A stretch of 64,000 nt of DNA from Struthio camelus. Its lineage: Eukaryota > Chordata > Aves > Struthioniformes > Struthionidae. Both the position numbers and the translations under genes were made by a program. How positions within the stretch are numbered: position 1 is the first letter of the stretch; each line of letters starts with the position of its first letter. The notes under the pieces are model-generated. The model was not told where the DNA came from, searched no databases, and saw only the letters and a list, made by a program, of their open reading frames with translations. The stretch lies in assembly GCF_040807025.1 (NCBI RefSeq), contig NC_090968.1, positions 124,001-188,000 on the forward strand, given 5' to 3'. Positions 8,585 through 18,910 of the stretch are shown here, in pieces.

Positions 8585-10264
8585 CGGAGTGCAGCATCAG
8601 CAGCTGAGGCACCTGCAACGGATGGCAGCTCCTTACCCTCAGCTCCCCCCAGCCCTCTGCAGCAGACAACACCAAGACCTGCAGCTCCAGACGCTACGTG
8701 TCCCATCTGCCTGGACACCTTGGACAACGTGGCCTACATAAAACCTTGCTTCCATAAGTTTTGCTTTAGTTGTGTGTTCCGGTGGTCGAAAACAAAGGCC
8801 GAATGCCCGCTGTGCAAGCAGGCTTTCCGATCAATTCTGCACACAGTGGTGGCAGAAGATGACTACCAGGAGCATGTCATCAGGCCCCCCGAAGATGGTT
8901 CTGTTGCCAGCCATCAGCAACGGAGAGCTCCTCACCGCCCTGCCATCCGGAGGCGCCGTCACCCTGCAGCTCACCCGCAGCAGCCTTCCCCTTCTCCTCA
9001 GATGCGACCCTCTCCGCAGAACAGCAGCAGGCTGGAGGGGACCCGGAGGCACACCAGGCAGAGGCAGAGAGAGGGAGGGCTGCTGGAGCCACGCCAGAGG
9101 CTGTCCCCACAGAGGCAGGCCAGGGCTGACAGGAGACCTCAGGGGCATGCGGCAGCGACGGAGGAGGAGATGCTGAACTTCCGCCGCTCTCTGTACCGCA
9201 CAGGGATGCGCGTGCAAAGGGCTCCCGCTGGCGGCCACCCCCAGGACATCTCGGCAGACTTCTTCTGCCGCAGCCCGGCCAGCATTCAGAGACTGCTGCC
9301 CTGGCTGCAGCGGGAACTGAGAGTCCTCTTTGGAGTCCACCAGACATTGCTAACTGTCACGGAGCTCATTGTCCTGACAAACCTGAGGAGGTACGACCTG
9401 GACAGTCAGGCCTTTGCTGAGGACTTAGAGCTGCTTCTGCTGAGTCGCACCGAGCAGTTCCTCCACGAGCTCATCAGCTTTGCCCGCTGCTCGTGCAGCA
9501 TGGAGACCTACGACCAGCAGGCCATGTATGGCTACCGTGCTCCCAGCCGGCACGAAGGAAGCCCCTCAGCCTCATTGAGCCTGGCAGCTGCTGCAGGGAC
9601 GGCCCGGACTCCTGTGCCAGCCCAGAGCCCATCCCGAGCTAGTAGCCCTGGGCTCACGGAGCTTCCTGGCCCCTCGTACGCCATCCCCCACGAGCTTGCC
9701 GCAGCCACACAGTCTGCCCAGCAGCCGCGGCGAAGCTCTGATGATGGGGCAGCTCGAGCAGGAGGAGAAGCCTGGAGAGAGTTGCTGGCTCCTGCCGACC
9801 CCCAGGACAGTGACTCCTCGTCAGACAGTTGTGTCCTTGTAGGGTCCTGGAAGCCCTGGGCAGAGGGAAGCCCTGAATGCATTGTGCTCTCCTCAGACTC
9901 AGAGCACTCAGCCGCGGCAGAGGAAAAGGAAGCTGGGCAGAATGAGCAGCCGCTCCATGGGTCCAGCCGGAGCTGCAGCAAAGCCAGCGGGAGCTGCTTG
10001 CCCAGCTCCGCCATGCCGAAGGAAACTGGCTGGAGCTGCCGCAGCTGCTGCCCCACTGCCCCCAGGGAGGAGACAGAGCCCCGGCAGGGGCAGGTGGAGG
10101 ATGTGGCTGGTTGCTCTGTGCAGGGCTGCAGCCAGATCCCCTTTGCTCCTGGCAGCGGCAGGCAATGCTCACCCGGGAGTCCCCGGCTGCCCAGAAAGAG
10201 GAGGGCAGGCAGCCCCGAGGCCTGTACCCAGCCCAGCAAGAGGCAGGCATGGCCTCAGCGTTAG
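8585..10264 (+). CDS. TOPORS-like RING-finger E3 ubiquitin/SUMO ligase, short form, copy 1 (main exon, 559 codons)
   Basis: A strong acceptor (CTCTCTTTCTGCAG) opens the exon and TAG closes it. Residues 39-77 are a complete C3HC4 RING (Cys39, Cys42, Cys55, His57, Cys60, Cys63, Cys74, Cys77) very close to human TOPORS, preceded by the shared LQQT...PDA.CPICL stretch. Residues ~193-314 match the TOPORS middle domain (NFRR.LYR, DISA.FF, ELRVLFG, RYDL.SQAF, LISFAR). Residues ~408-420 (DSDSSSDSCVLVG) and ~432-440 (CIVLSSDSE) match acidic SUMO-interaction motifs. A basic tail (PRKRRAG) could be a nuclear signal. TOPORS ubiquitinates and sumoylates nuclear proteins such as p53. Full-length TOPORS is about 1,045 residues; the RS-rich C-terminal half is absent here, so this is a paralogue, not TOPORS itself. 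Unit 1 alone has Ala215 and Arg229 where units 2 and 3 have Asp and His; Asp is also the human residue. The reading frame is intact. Confidence 0.9.
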   Translation, partial: RSAASAAEAPATDGSSLPSAPPSPLQQTTPRPAAPDATCPICLDTLDNVAYIKPCFHKFCFSCVFRWSKTKAECPLCKQAFRSILHTVVAEDDYQEHVIRPPEDGSVASHQQRRAPHRPAIRRRRHPAAHPQQPSPSPQMRPSPQNSSRLEGTRRHTRQRQREGGLLEPRQRLSPQRQARADRRPQGHAAATEEEMLNFRRSLYRTGMRVQRAPAGGHPQDISADFFCRSPASIQRLLPWLQRELRVLFGVHQTLLTVTELIVLTNLRRYDLDSQAFAEDLELLLLSRTEQFLHELISFARCSCSMETYDQQAMYGYRAPSRHEGSPSASLSLAAAAGTARTPVPAQSPSRASSPGLTELPGPSYAIPHELAAATQSAQQPRRSSDDGAARAGGEAWRELLAPADPQDSDSSSDSCVLVGSWKPWAEGSPECIVLSSDSEHSAAAEEKEAGQNEQPLHGSSRSCSKASGSCLPSSAMPKETGWSCRSCCPTAPREETEPRQGQVEDVAGCSVQGCSQIPFAPGSGRQCSPGSPRLPRKRRAGSPEACTQPSKRQAWPQR

Positions 10265-12192
10265 GAAGGAGAGAGGAAGATGGCCAGGAAGCAGAGACGA
10301 GAGCAGCCAGAGAAGCCTGTGGCAATGGCGGCTAGGTAAGAAGACCGAAAGAAGTGGAAAACGGGCTGGACTGCTGCCCTCCAAGGGTTGTCTTCAGCGG
10401 TACAAGGTATAGCAGTCAGCTGACTGTGAGTAGTGGCCTCCTTGGGAGAAGGTAGCAATGCTAGGGCAAAGACTGGTTCAGGTGTTCTTAATGAGGCGAT
10501 GGAGGGCTCTCGGGGCAAGCTTGGAGTAGGAGTTGGACTAGACGCTGGCAGATGCAGGGCCCACACGGATGAGGAAGTCTGTCAGTCCCCCCAGCAGTTA
10601 TTCTAGGAGATGGCTGTCTGAAAGCACCTTTGGCAGGACACTGCGGGGCCAGGTTTGTATAAAGACCAGTGCAATCCAGCTGGTTGCCGTGACAAATGCT
10701 GAGGAGAGTGAAGGGGTCCCTCGTGACTCACTTGCCTTCTGTCACCCTCTGCTCTCCCTTGGCAGGCAAGGAAGTGGTGGGTTTTCCGCACAGACCTGAG
10801 GTGCACCGAGCCCCTCTCCTTGTGTGTGTGTGGGCCTCCCACCAAAATGCCTGAGCTCCCCTGCAGCTGTTCCCCAAATGGCCCTGTCTGGGCTGGAGAA
10901 CGGGGAGGCATAAAACTCCCCAGCATACACTTCTGGGGAGGAACCCTCTCAGCTTCCCCTCTGCTGGAAAAGTGGCTTGCCTCCGTGTTTCTGCTCCTTT
11001 CGCTCTCACCCCACCTGCTCTAGGGGCTTTTAATCTCCTTGCGTGCCTTACTTCTTCCCCTTTGCGTTGCTGGCGTGCAGTGCTAACCACGGTGTTGGAG
11101 CGGGTGCCACCTTCCAGGTAAGAAGCTGGCCCTGGGGTTTTTCACCAGTGCTGCTGCTGGCTAAGGAGCTCGTCACCTGAACGCACTTAAGGCACCTGGG
11201 ATGTGAGCTGCTGGAGAGCTGCCAGAGCTCAGGATGCAAGAAGACTGGCTTGAATTGTCTAGCTCTCCTCAGCTTGGAGGCAGAGCTAGCCCTGCCAGGA
11301 CATGGCTTCCAGGCTGACAACCCTGCTTTGAAGCTTCTTTGAAGCAGGAGCAAAATCATTTCTGGGAGGTGTGTCACATTCCGCATGTCCGATGGCTGCT
11401 GAGGACCGGGCTGCAGCAGTGGTGAGCGTAGCTGTGGCTGTGGGGGTTGGCAGGGCTGAGCAATGCAGCCTCTGGCCTCTCTCCCCAGGCCCCCTGCAAT
11501 GAGGTGAGGAACTGCTCACTGAGGTGAGCCCATCTCCACGCTTGTGCCTCAGGGGGCATGTTATTCCCAGCTCACAGAGGCCTTCAGCTTTCCCAGATGT
11601 TAACTTAGGAGTTAACATCTCTGCCTGAAAGCAAACCCTGGGACTGCAACCTTGGCTAGGTTTTGGTAGGAACAACGGGAACTCCCAGCTCGATACAAAG
11701 GGAGGCACTCCCAGCGCAGCACCCTAAGCCCAGGCTGACGGAGGCAGGCTCTCTTGTGCTCCTGCTTTCTGAGCCAGGGACTCTGGGGTCCTTGGCTGCA
11801 CAAAGGCACAGCTCCAGCTGAAGTGGTGCCGGTTAGACTCGCCAACCCAGCAGCCACTGTGTGCTCCGGCTTCCCTAAAACACAGGCGGCATCTCCCCTT
11901 CCTCCTCTCGCAGCTCTTCCAGAGAACACTTGTGCGCAACTAGCTTTCAGGACTGGTCTCTGATGTCCTATGGCTCCCTGTCAGCGTGAGTCAGAGAGGA
12001 TTTGGGGCAAACTCCCGTCCTCAGGCTTTTCCCTTAGCCAGCACCAGGCAACACCATGCCGAGATGAGATTTCCCTCACTTGTCTATCGAGATATATTTC
12101 TCTGGAGTCACGAGAGTGATAACAGGAGTGCAGTGAGAAATTAAATAATAACACAAGCTTGTTCTTCCAGGAAAAAAGTATTGCCTACTCAC
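10265..12192. other. Downstream spacer of TOPORS-like gene with isolated splice-like signals (unit 1)
   Basis: The TOPORS-like 3' UTR presumably begins here, but I found no canonical AATAAA in the first kilobase. A donor-like GCTAG|GTAAGAAG lies at 10331-10343. A 37-nt exon-like segment (11081-11117) is bounded by GGCGTGCAG and GTAAGAAG and reads LTTVLERVPPS. At 11392 an ATG opens ten codons (MAAEDRAAAV) before a GTGAGC donor. These could belong to 3'-UTR splicing or a separate transcript; none is proven. Counterparts: 29723-31650 and 49178-51105. Confidence 0.35.
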
Positions 12193-12471
12193 CCGCAGGA
12201 TTCCGCAGAGGCGCCAAAACCTCGTCCAGCTGAGATGCTGGGGAAGCTTCACCTACAGGCACACCTGCAATCAGAGAGGAGATTTGCTTCCCTTCTATAC
12301 CATGACATACGTCTTTTGAGCCAGCATCGGGATTACAGAGGGGGAAAAGAAACGCTTAAAAAGAGACAAAGCTTGTCCTTGCCAGCAAAAAAAGTCTGAC
12401 TCCTTACCAGTGGCGTCCTGCAGAGGCTCCCTTACCTCTCCCAGCTGAGCAGCTGGGTACGCAGTGTCCAC
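12193..12471 (-). other. Pair of homologous mini-exon-like segments on the minus strand (unit 1)
   Basis: Two related segments read right to left: 12471-12408 (PAAQLGEVREPLQDATG before GTAAGG) and 12252-12193 (PASQLDEVLAPLRNPAG before GTGAGT). The second has a proper acceptor (GTGTGCCTGTAG) and symmetric phase 1-1; in the first the matching position reads CCCGTGG, so its acceptor is lost or shifted. They look like duplicated exons of an unassigned gene or non-coding transcript. I found no partner exons. Counterparts: 31651-31929 and 51106-51384. Confidence 0.35.
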
Positions 12472-13483
12472 GGGCACATCGGTAAGCAGACACGGAGCAG
12501 CAGAACTGCGCTGGGCCGACAGTGAACACCCAGGGACTGGCTGAGGCCCAGAGGGGAGAAATGACCGTCCCCACACTTGCCTGCCTGCAGTGCGCTGGAG
12601 CTGGGAGAGAACCCAGGAGTTTGGACTCCCAGTCAGCCCTTCCCCTGCTCTACGCCAATGACCCCTGCCCTTCCGCTTCCCACACGTTCCGAGTCCCAGA
12701 GCACCTCGCCAGAGCAGGAGAGACTTCCAGTCTCTACCATTTCTCACTGCTGAGGACTTGCCTTTGCAATCTTGAGATCACGCCTAATTCAAGAAACTTT
12801 ATTTTGAAGTGCCAAAATTCCTTCTGGAAACAACCACACAAAGCTCTGGAGCCCTCAGGACACATCAGCACATTAGCCCCACTGAGCTTCCTTTCTTTTG
12901 CTTGAACCAAAAGAACTAACTGCAGCGGCAGGTTATTCTTTCTTAGGCAAAGCTGCAGCACAAGCACCTCACCCGTGTTTCTCCCAGTGCCTTATAGGCA
13001 GCAGAGGGATGCTGAAGCAGGAGAATAAGGAGCTGGAGAATAAGTTCCATGTTTGCAGAGTGCTCTCCAGTGGCTCTCCCTCTCCCTGCCACGGGGCTCC
13101 TCAGCCCTTCTCTTCACCAGGGAAGCTCAGCTCAGGGGCTGTGTGGTGTCTCGTAAATGCTCGCCCATCTCTCACAGACTTTTCAGCACTCTTGCCGGCA
13201 ACAAGGGACTCACTAGAACAGCAGAGGCGGCGCATCCACAGCAACAGCTCTACACCTCCCCCCTTCCCCACTCTTGGCACTGAATCGGGAAAGCATCCGA
13301 GTTCCTCTGCTCAACAGAGGCAAGGGCAGCCCCCCTCGCAACCTGGCCAAATGGTCCTTCCCAGAGACACGGCTGGCCGCAGGGGCACCTCCCTCCCAGG
13401 GCTCCCCTCCACCTCCACGGCACGATGGAGAACACAGCCTGCAAACGGATCCCACCGCTCCTGCCAAGGCTCTTTTGAGAATG
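12472..13483. other. Spacer, nothing recognised (unit 1)
   Basis: Mixed-composition sequence. A 197-codon open frame (12898-13491, plus strand) is low-complexity in its second half and shows no domain; I do not call it a gene. Counterparts: 31930-32941 and 51385-52396. Confidence 0.4.
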
Positions 13484-13810
13484 TAGGGTAGTTACAGTGA
13501 TAGGATGCTGTTAGGATAGCTAGCGTAGAGTTGGTTATCATAGTCTTAGCGTGTAGTTACTTACAGTATTCTTAGAGCAGTTGGAGTATCCTTAGGTCAT
13601 TGTAATTTCTCTAAGGGTAGGAGACAGCTAGTCTGCCTGGCTATACTTAGGGCAGTTATTATAGTTATCATATAGTTACCATTAGCATTATTACTTATAG
13701 TTAGAGTTAGTTAGAGTTACTGTTCGTAGTTATCCTTAGGCCATAGTAATTCTTGCTGGAGGGTAGTTAATGTCAGAGGAGAGTATTAGGATGGTTTCAG
13801 ATAGCTAGCC
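13484..13810. repeat. TAG/TTA-rich degenerate repeat tract (unit 1)
   Basis: About 325 bp dominated by variants of TAGTTA, GTTAGAG, TTAGG and GCTAG, unlike the GC-rich surroundings. Two ~110-bp sub-blocks, starting near 13551 and 13703, share the order TAGTTA...TCCTTAGG.CAT.GTAATT...GGGTAG...AGCTAG.CTGCCTGG-like, so it looks like an old tandem duplication built from short repeats. No TATA-box, ORF or RNA gene is evident. Confidence 0.7.
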
Positions 13811-16800
13811 TGGCAGGAGGCTAGCTCCCCCACTCCCCACCAGCTGGGGCACAGCAAGCTCATGGGCTTGCACTTTAGGTGCAGTAGCTAACTCCTAAGA
13901 GAGGAACTGTCTGCACAGGCAGGACAAGAAGAAAAAAGCTTAATCCCTACGTTGCAGCCGATAGAGGAAAATCGGAGTGCTGGCTGCTTTTTGGAAGAAG
14001 GCGTCAGAAACATAATTAACACGAGAGTTCCTCAGCAGGAGGTGATCACAGTGTTACCCTCACAGGGCATGTCTCCCCACAGCTGCTGCGGCGTTGTTTC
14101 CCACACCATCTTCCTGCAGAAGGAAGACCCTTGACTCGCACCCGAAAAACATGCCACTGAAAAGGAATCCTAGGAGAAAGCAGCAGAAATACGCTTAAGC
14201 ATCCCAGCTGCCAAGTCTTTCAGGTGACAAAGTTCATCTGAGGAACACCCCATACCTGCCACTTTGGGGGCAGCATGGTTTTGCCCACCCCCCTCCTGAA
14301 TGGGGGCAAGACAGGACAACCCAGCAAAACCACATCGCCTTCACTAACAACAGCTTGCAAGCCCCTGAGGAAAAGCTGCCCCTCAAAACAACTCCTGTTT
14401 TAACAGGTCACAGGGTTAAACACCTTCCTCCCCTAAAGACATTACAAAGCCATTGGCTGCCGTCCCTTGCCCAAGAGGAACTGCACAGCTTCTGCTGGCA
14501 AGCAGGTATCAGAAATCCAGGCAGACAACACAGCTCTGCCCTGTGAGCTTCCAGCCCTGATCCCACCCACCAAACATGGGGGAGCTACAAACCCCCCCGG
14601 GCCCTGCCCCGGACACTTCACAGCTACAGAACTGCCCCACTTCTCTCATTTCGGCAAGGCATCTGTTACTGTTCAGGAGTTCCTCTCACCCGTGTGAAAT
14701 GACACGGGTTTGTCTCTGGAGACACAATCTGCCTACTTGCCCAGAAAAAACCCACAGCCGCTTCCATTCAGTCACTGTGGAATTTCCAAATGAATGCAAA
14801 ACAGAGGGAGAACTTTCCTCTCTCTCGGTTTCCCAGCCCACTTGCCCTCTCAGCTGGTACATCAAGAACAGGACGAGATGCCTGTGGGCTTTCTCTAAGA
14901 GCTTAGGCTCAGTAGTACAGATTAAGGCCTCATGAGGAGGAGGTCCAGTTCCCTTTTCCGGGCGGAACAACCCACTCCGGAACAGAGATGTCTTTGTAAC
15001 GCCTCCTTTGTAGCGCCGCCTTCTGATGTCTTTGCGCCTTCCCTTCTTCCGGCAGAGAGTGGCTGCTTAAAACAAAACCAAAGCAAAAAAGCACCCCACT
15101 CATTCATCTCCCTGTTTTGGGCCAAAAGAGCTGCAGAAGGATCAAAGGACACCGAATGGCTGCGCAATAAAGCATCAGAGGATATTCACTGCAGGGGAAG
15201 TAAAGCATCTAGGGGGCCAAAACACCCAAACCTTAACTTTACATGCACAAATGACAGGCTGTGACCTAGTGGTTATTGGCCAGGGAGACCCAGCCAGTCA
15301 AGCAGAGCGCTCCATGAAAGCACGTGCTCCTTGCTTTGCCGAGGTCAAAAGGAGGAAAGCAAATGCAAGAAGAAAAGGGACAGAGAATCAGGCAAGGAAC
15401 CGCATTAGGCCCTTCCACAGATTCACGGTGTGCCTGAGTGGGTGCCCCTCTGCAAGCACAAATACAGGAAAGGCCCTTGGGCTACTGCCTCTGGCAGGGG
15501 AAGCTCCCAGGCCACAGCCTGCTGGAAGAATGCTCGGAGGAAAAAAAAAGAAAACATCAGTATATAGTGCCCTCTTCTGATCCTCCTTCCTAGACAGCTG
15601 CTGTTCAACACTGCCCAAGAGAGTGCCAGTGTGAACCAACAGCTCGTTTGACCCAGTGGACCCCGCTGCTCCTGCTCTGGAAAGCTGTTGGTGTAATCGT
15701 CTTCCCCACCTCGGCATCAATGGCAAAGACATCTAAGGAAGCCAGGTTAGCTAGAGATTTGTGTTACGCCAGCTAACACATGCAGAAATGCTTGCTAACG
15801 CTGCAGAGCTGCAATAATTTGGAAGCTCTAACAGTGGGAGGTGCCAGGAGGAGAGTTACAAAGCTCTTGGAAGAACGCAATGCCCTCCGTGGACAGCACG
15901 CTTCCGCTTCAGCTGTCAGGCTGCTACTAGGAAGCCCCTCCCCGACAGTCTGCCCTCAGGTCAAAAGCCTAGCTTTACTGATTGCTCTCTAAAGGCAGTT
16001 CCTTTGTGCCAGGGGCCACCACGTACTTCACAGCAAAGCTTTGGCTCTGAATATACTGGGGAGTTGGCACAACCCAGGCATCCAAGACCCTGCAAGGAGG
16101 GCTCATGCTACGGCCTGACATAGGCTGGGAGCAGCACCATGAGGCTAAAGGGAGAGCAACCCATACGCCCCATCCTCAAGGACAAAAAGGATGAGGTCTG
16201 CTATCCTTGCAGGTTTTTAAGGAACTGCTTGTTAACACCACATAAGACCCAAGTGCTTTGGAATTAAGTAAATCCTTGCTCAGGAACCAAAACAACCAAT
16301 AGGCATGGCAGGGATTGAACTGCCAAGCCGGAAGGTCCAAATACATCGGCTCACTCAAGCAGCCTTGGAAGCGGATGCAGCAGCAGCCGCACTGCTGAGG
16401 CTCTTGTGCATCCCGGTGCAATTCAGGGCATGCCCGCATCGTGACGGAGGAAGGATGAGCACTCTCACTGTCGGTTAGGTAACTGCCTTGCTCATAAGCA
16501 TGTGAATTAATGAATCATCGAGTTAACAAATCAGTGAACTAGCTAATTAAGTAACTACAGAATTAATGACTTAGGCTAGTCTGCACAGAAAGGATTCACT
16601 CTTTCTTTGCTTTTGGGGTTTTTTTTTCTTTTTTACCTAATAAGCTCATAAGACTAAAGTTGGTTTCACAAAGTACGCTGTCCTGTAAATTTGAGAGATC
16701 ACAACGTGACACACAGATCCGCCTTTTCCTGGGAGAGACCTACAACCAACACTCAGGGTAGCCCATGCTCATTGTGCTTTAAAGGCACCCAAGCCAGTAT

Positions 16801-18230
16801 GGTGATAAGAGACTCTGTACCTGACCAGATCATTTCGCAGTGGGCCCCAAGCATCACCACATTGATGTCTGCACTGACAGATGGGAAAGTGTTCGGAGAA
16901 AAACCACGAGTCAGCTTTCAAGCACCATTAGATGTATGGGGCTCTCAGGTTATGAGGGACAACGCAGACAGATTCCTCATACGCACTGGCTGAGTAGGAA
17001 GCGTCAACTCGGACAAAGAGGCCTTCTGACTATCATGTGAAAGTTGACGAGGACTGGAGCACGGCATCTGCTGGGGCTTTAACTGCAAGACTCCACACTG
17101 GACCAAGTTAGTCATTTTGCAAGAAGGGATGCTGCTCCTGCCTCACAAGCAGAGCTTGTCATTTTGTACCACCCAACAGCCTTTCCTCAGATTCCAGGAT
17201 CTACCCCAAAATAATTACAAAACTCATAGCTTTGCATAACAATGGCACAGACATGTGAAAAAAGTACTTGTCAACTACCACGTAAATAACAAACAGTGAA
17301 AAGAGGAAAAAAACCCAGCTCATGGGGACAATAGCAAATGTGTGCACATGACATTCTGACAAACTGCTGGCTAGAGAAGAAAATTGTTTGCCAGCAATCC
17401 AATTACACCTGACCTCCCTGCAGGGGACGATTCAGGACACCTGCAACAGTTCCATGCCTTCAGCTTTCTAGAGAAGCTCCAGAGAAGACACGAACCTGAT
17501 CTAAACAAGGGAACTTGGCTTGTCCCGAAAAGGTGCAATTTGCTTACTTGCTTTGGAAACTCTGCCATCATAAACAAACAAACAAACAAACAAAATACCA
17601 TGCACACCCCCCCCAAACAAACAGTTACAAAGGGATTATTTAAGAGTCTTGCCTAAAGTCTGCATTAATGTAAGACCAGGGCACCCAAAGGTGCACACAG
17701 AATTTGTCACTCACCATTACTGCAAACAGCCAGACACTACAAAGGTCAGCCCGAGGAGAAGAGGGTTAAGTAACAATACCCACTCTTGACCAGAGAGACT
17801 GTTGTTCTGTCCTTCTTTACCAAACACTTGGTGCGTTAGAAGCCGTTTGATCACACAGGGCAAGACCCATTTTCTCCTCGTGATTCAGAAGGGAACAGGG
17901 GAGTCTTGGCTTTCCTAAAGCAGCCATAGCCAGGAAACACTGATGCACAGAAGGCAGAAGCAAGGAAACGTGAACCCCTGCTTAGCTAGCTCCGTCTCCA
18001 GCAGCAATGCACACCTCGAGCAGAGGGTTTTGCTCTGTCTTTACCATTTGGGTTTAAGCAAGGGCCTGGGCGAAAGGAATTAAGGACATTTGTGTCGAGG
18101 AACATTGGAAACAAAGGGAAGAAAACGGGCCCTAACCTGTAAAGGGTTTGAAAAAGTTCTTGATGCAAAGGAGAGCAACGGGCTTGAGCTGGCTTCAACC
18201 CACGTATTCCTTCCTGGCGACTGGGGAGGC
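13811..18230. other. 4.4-kb stretch with no supported gene (unit 1)
   Basis: Lower GC than the rest of the unit. It contains a short TTAA/GTTAAC-rich run (about 16500-16575), a poly-T tract (about 16619-16634) and an AAAC microsatellite (17572-17595). Open frames here are short and domain-free. A T-loop-like GTTCAATCC on the minus strand near 16312-16320 lies in a TGGCA/TGCCA hairpin, but no tRNA can be folded around it. Counterparts: 33269-37677 and 52724-57132. Confidence 0.5.
17572..17595. repeat. AAAC microsatellite, long allele (unit 1)
   Basis: About five to six AAAC repeats. Units 2 (37030-37044) and 3 (56485-56499) have only three, and a neighbouring C-run/CAAA stretch is also shorter there. 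Confidence 0.85.
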
Positions 18231-18422
18231 CCAGCGTTGTGACAGTGAGCCCATGATAGTAATGGGTAAAGGGGATCACATTGGTGTTGTGATGGAACTG
18301 TATAATGCAACTGCTAGAGTTTGTGAAGTGTACACTTGCATTGTGGTTTCAGACTGTTGCTGTATCGCTCTGCTAAATCAGACATCCCATGTAGCATCAA
18401 ATACCTCGAAAGGAAACTGTTA
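18231..18422 (+). repeat. Unclassified dispersed repeat, copy B (unit 1)
   Basis: Diverged relative of the 3523-3734 repeat, same orientation, block order preserved from CCAGCGTTGTGAC to TCGAAAGGAAACT. Similarity stops abruptly on the left just before CCAGCG and on the right before the CpG-rich island. Confidence 0.6.
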
Positions 18423-18860
18423 TGGGGATGGGAGCTCTCACAGCTCCAGGCCTTTCTGCCCCTGTCGCGCTACAACACTGGCTGAAAGCACCACTCCGTT
18501 TCCCCCGGAGGGTGGCAAACAGCTCCCGCGCCCAGCTCAGGTTTCGGGGGCCAGTTCCCTTCCAGCGACTCCCACAGGGGAGCCCAGCAGAGCGGGGCCC
18601 AGCGGCAGCAGCCTTTCCTGGCGGAGGCTCCGCTGGAGGACAACTCCCACTGCCCCGGGGCCGGCCTCACGCTGCTGGGGCGAGGGCAGGAGCCGGAGCC
18701 GCCCGCGAGGCCGCGTGTGGAGAGAGCAGAGAGCTCGGAGCTGTGACGTGCGGGTCTGCGGGGGACCGGCCTCGGGCGGCGGTGGGGAGGGCAGTGGCAC
18801 CTGGCGCTGCAGGGCCCCGGGCCTGGGCTGCTGAAGAGAAGGAAGGGGAGGCCCAGGTAA
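18423..18860. promoter_or_regulatory. CpG-rich island (unit 1)
   Basis: Very GC- and CpG-rich, with many CGG/CCG/GCGC runs and a TGACGTGCG CRE-like site near 18742. It is followed on the plus strand by a donor-like GGCCCAG|GTAATGAG at about 18856. Such islands often mark promoters; a plus-strand transcript into the coding-like stretch at 18911 would fit, but no start site is proven. Confidence 0.45.
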
Positions 18861-18910
18861 TGAGAAGCTCCTGTGTGTCTTCGGCCTTGCGGCTGAGGAA
18901 GTAAAAGGGG

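Noticed and set aside
9532-10325. Minus-strand open frames of 235 and 223 codons opposite the TOPORS-like exon
   Set aside because: They are shadows of the conserved plus-strand gene; no recognisable protein features.
16301-16332. tRNA-like T-loop (GTTCAATCC on the minus strand) within a hairpin
   Set aside because: No acceptor stem, D-arm or anticodon arm can be placed at the right distances; treated as a chance hairpin.
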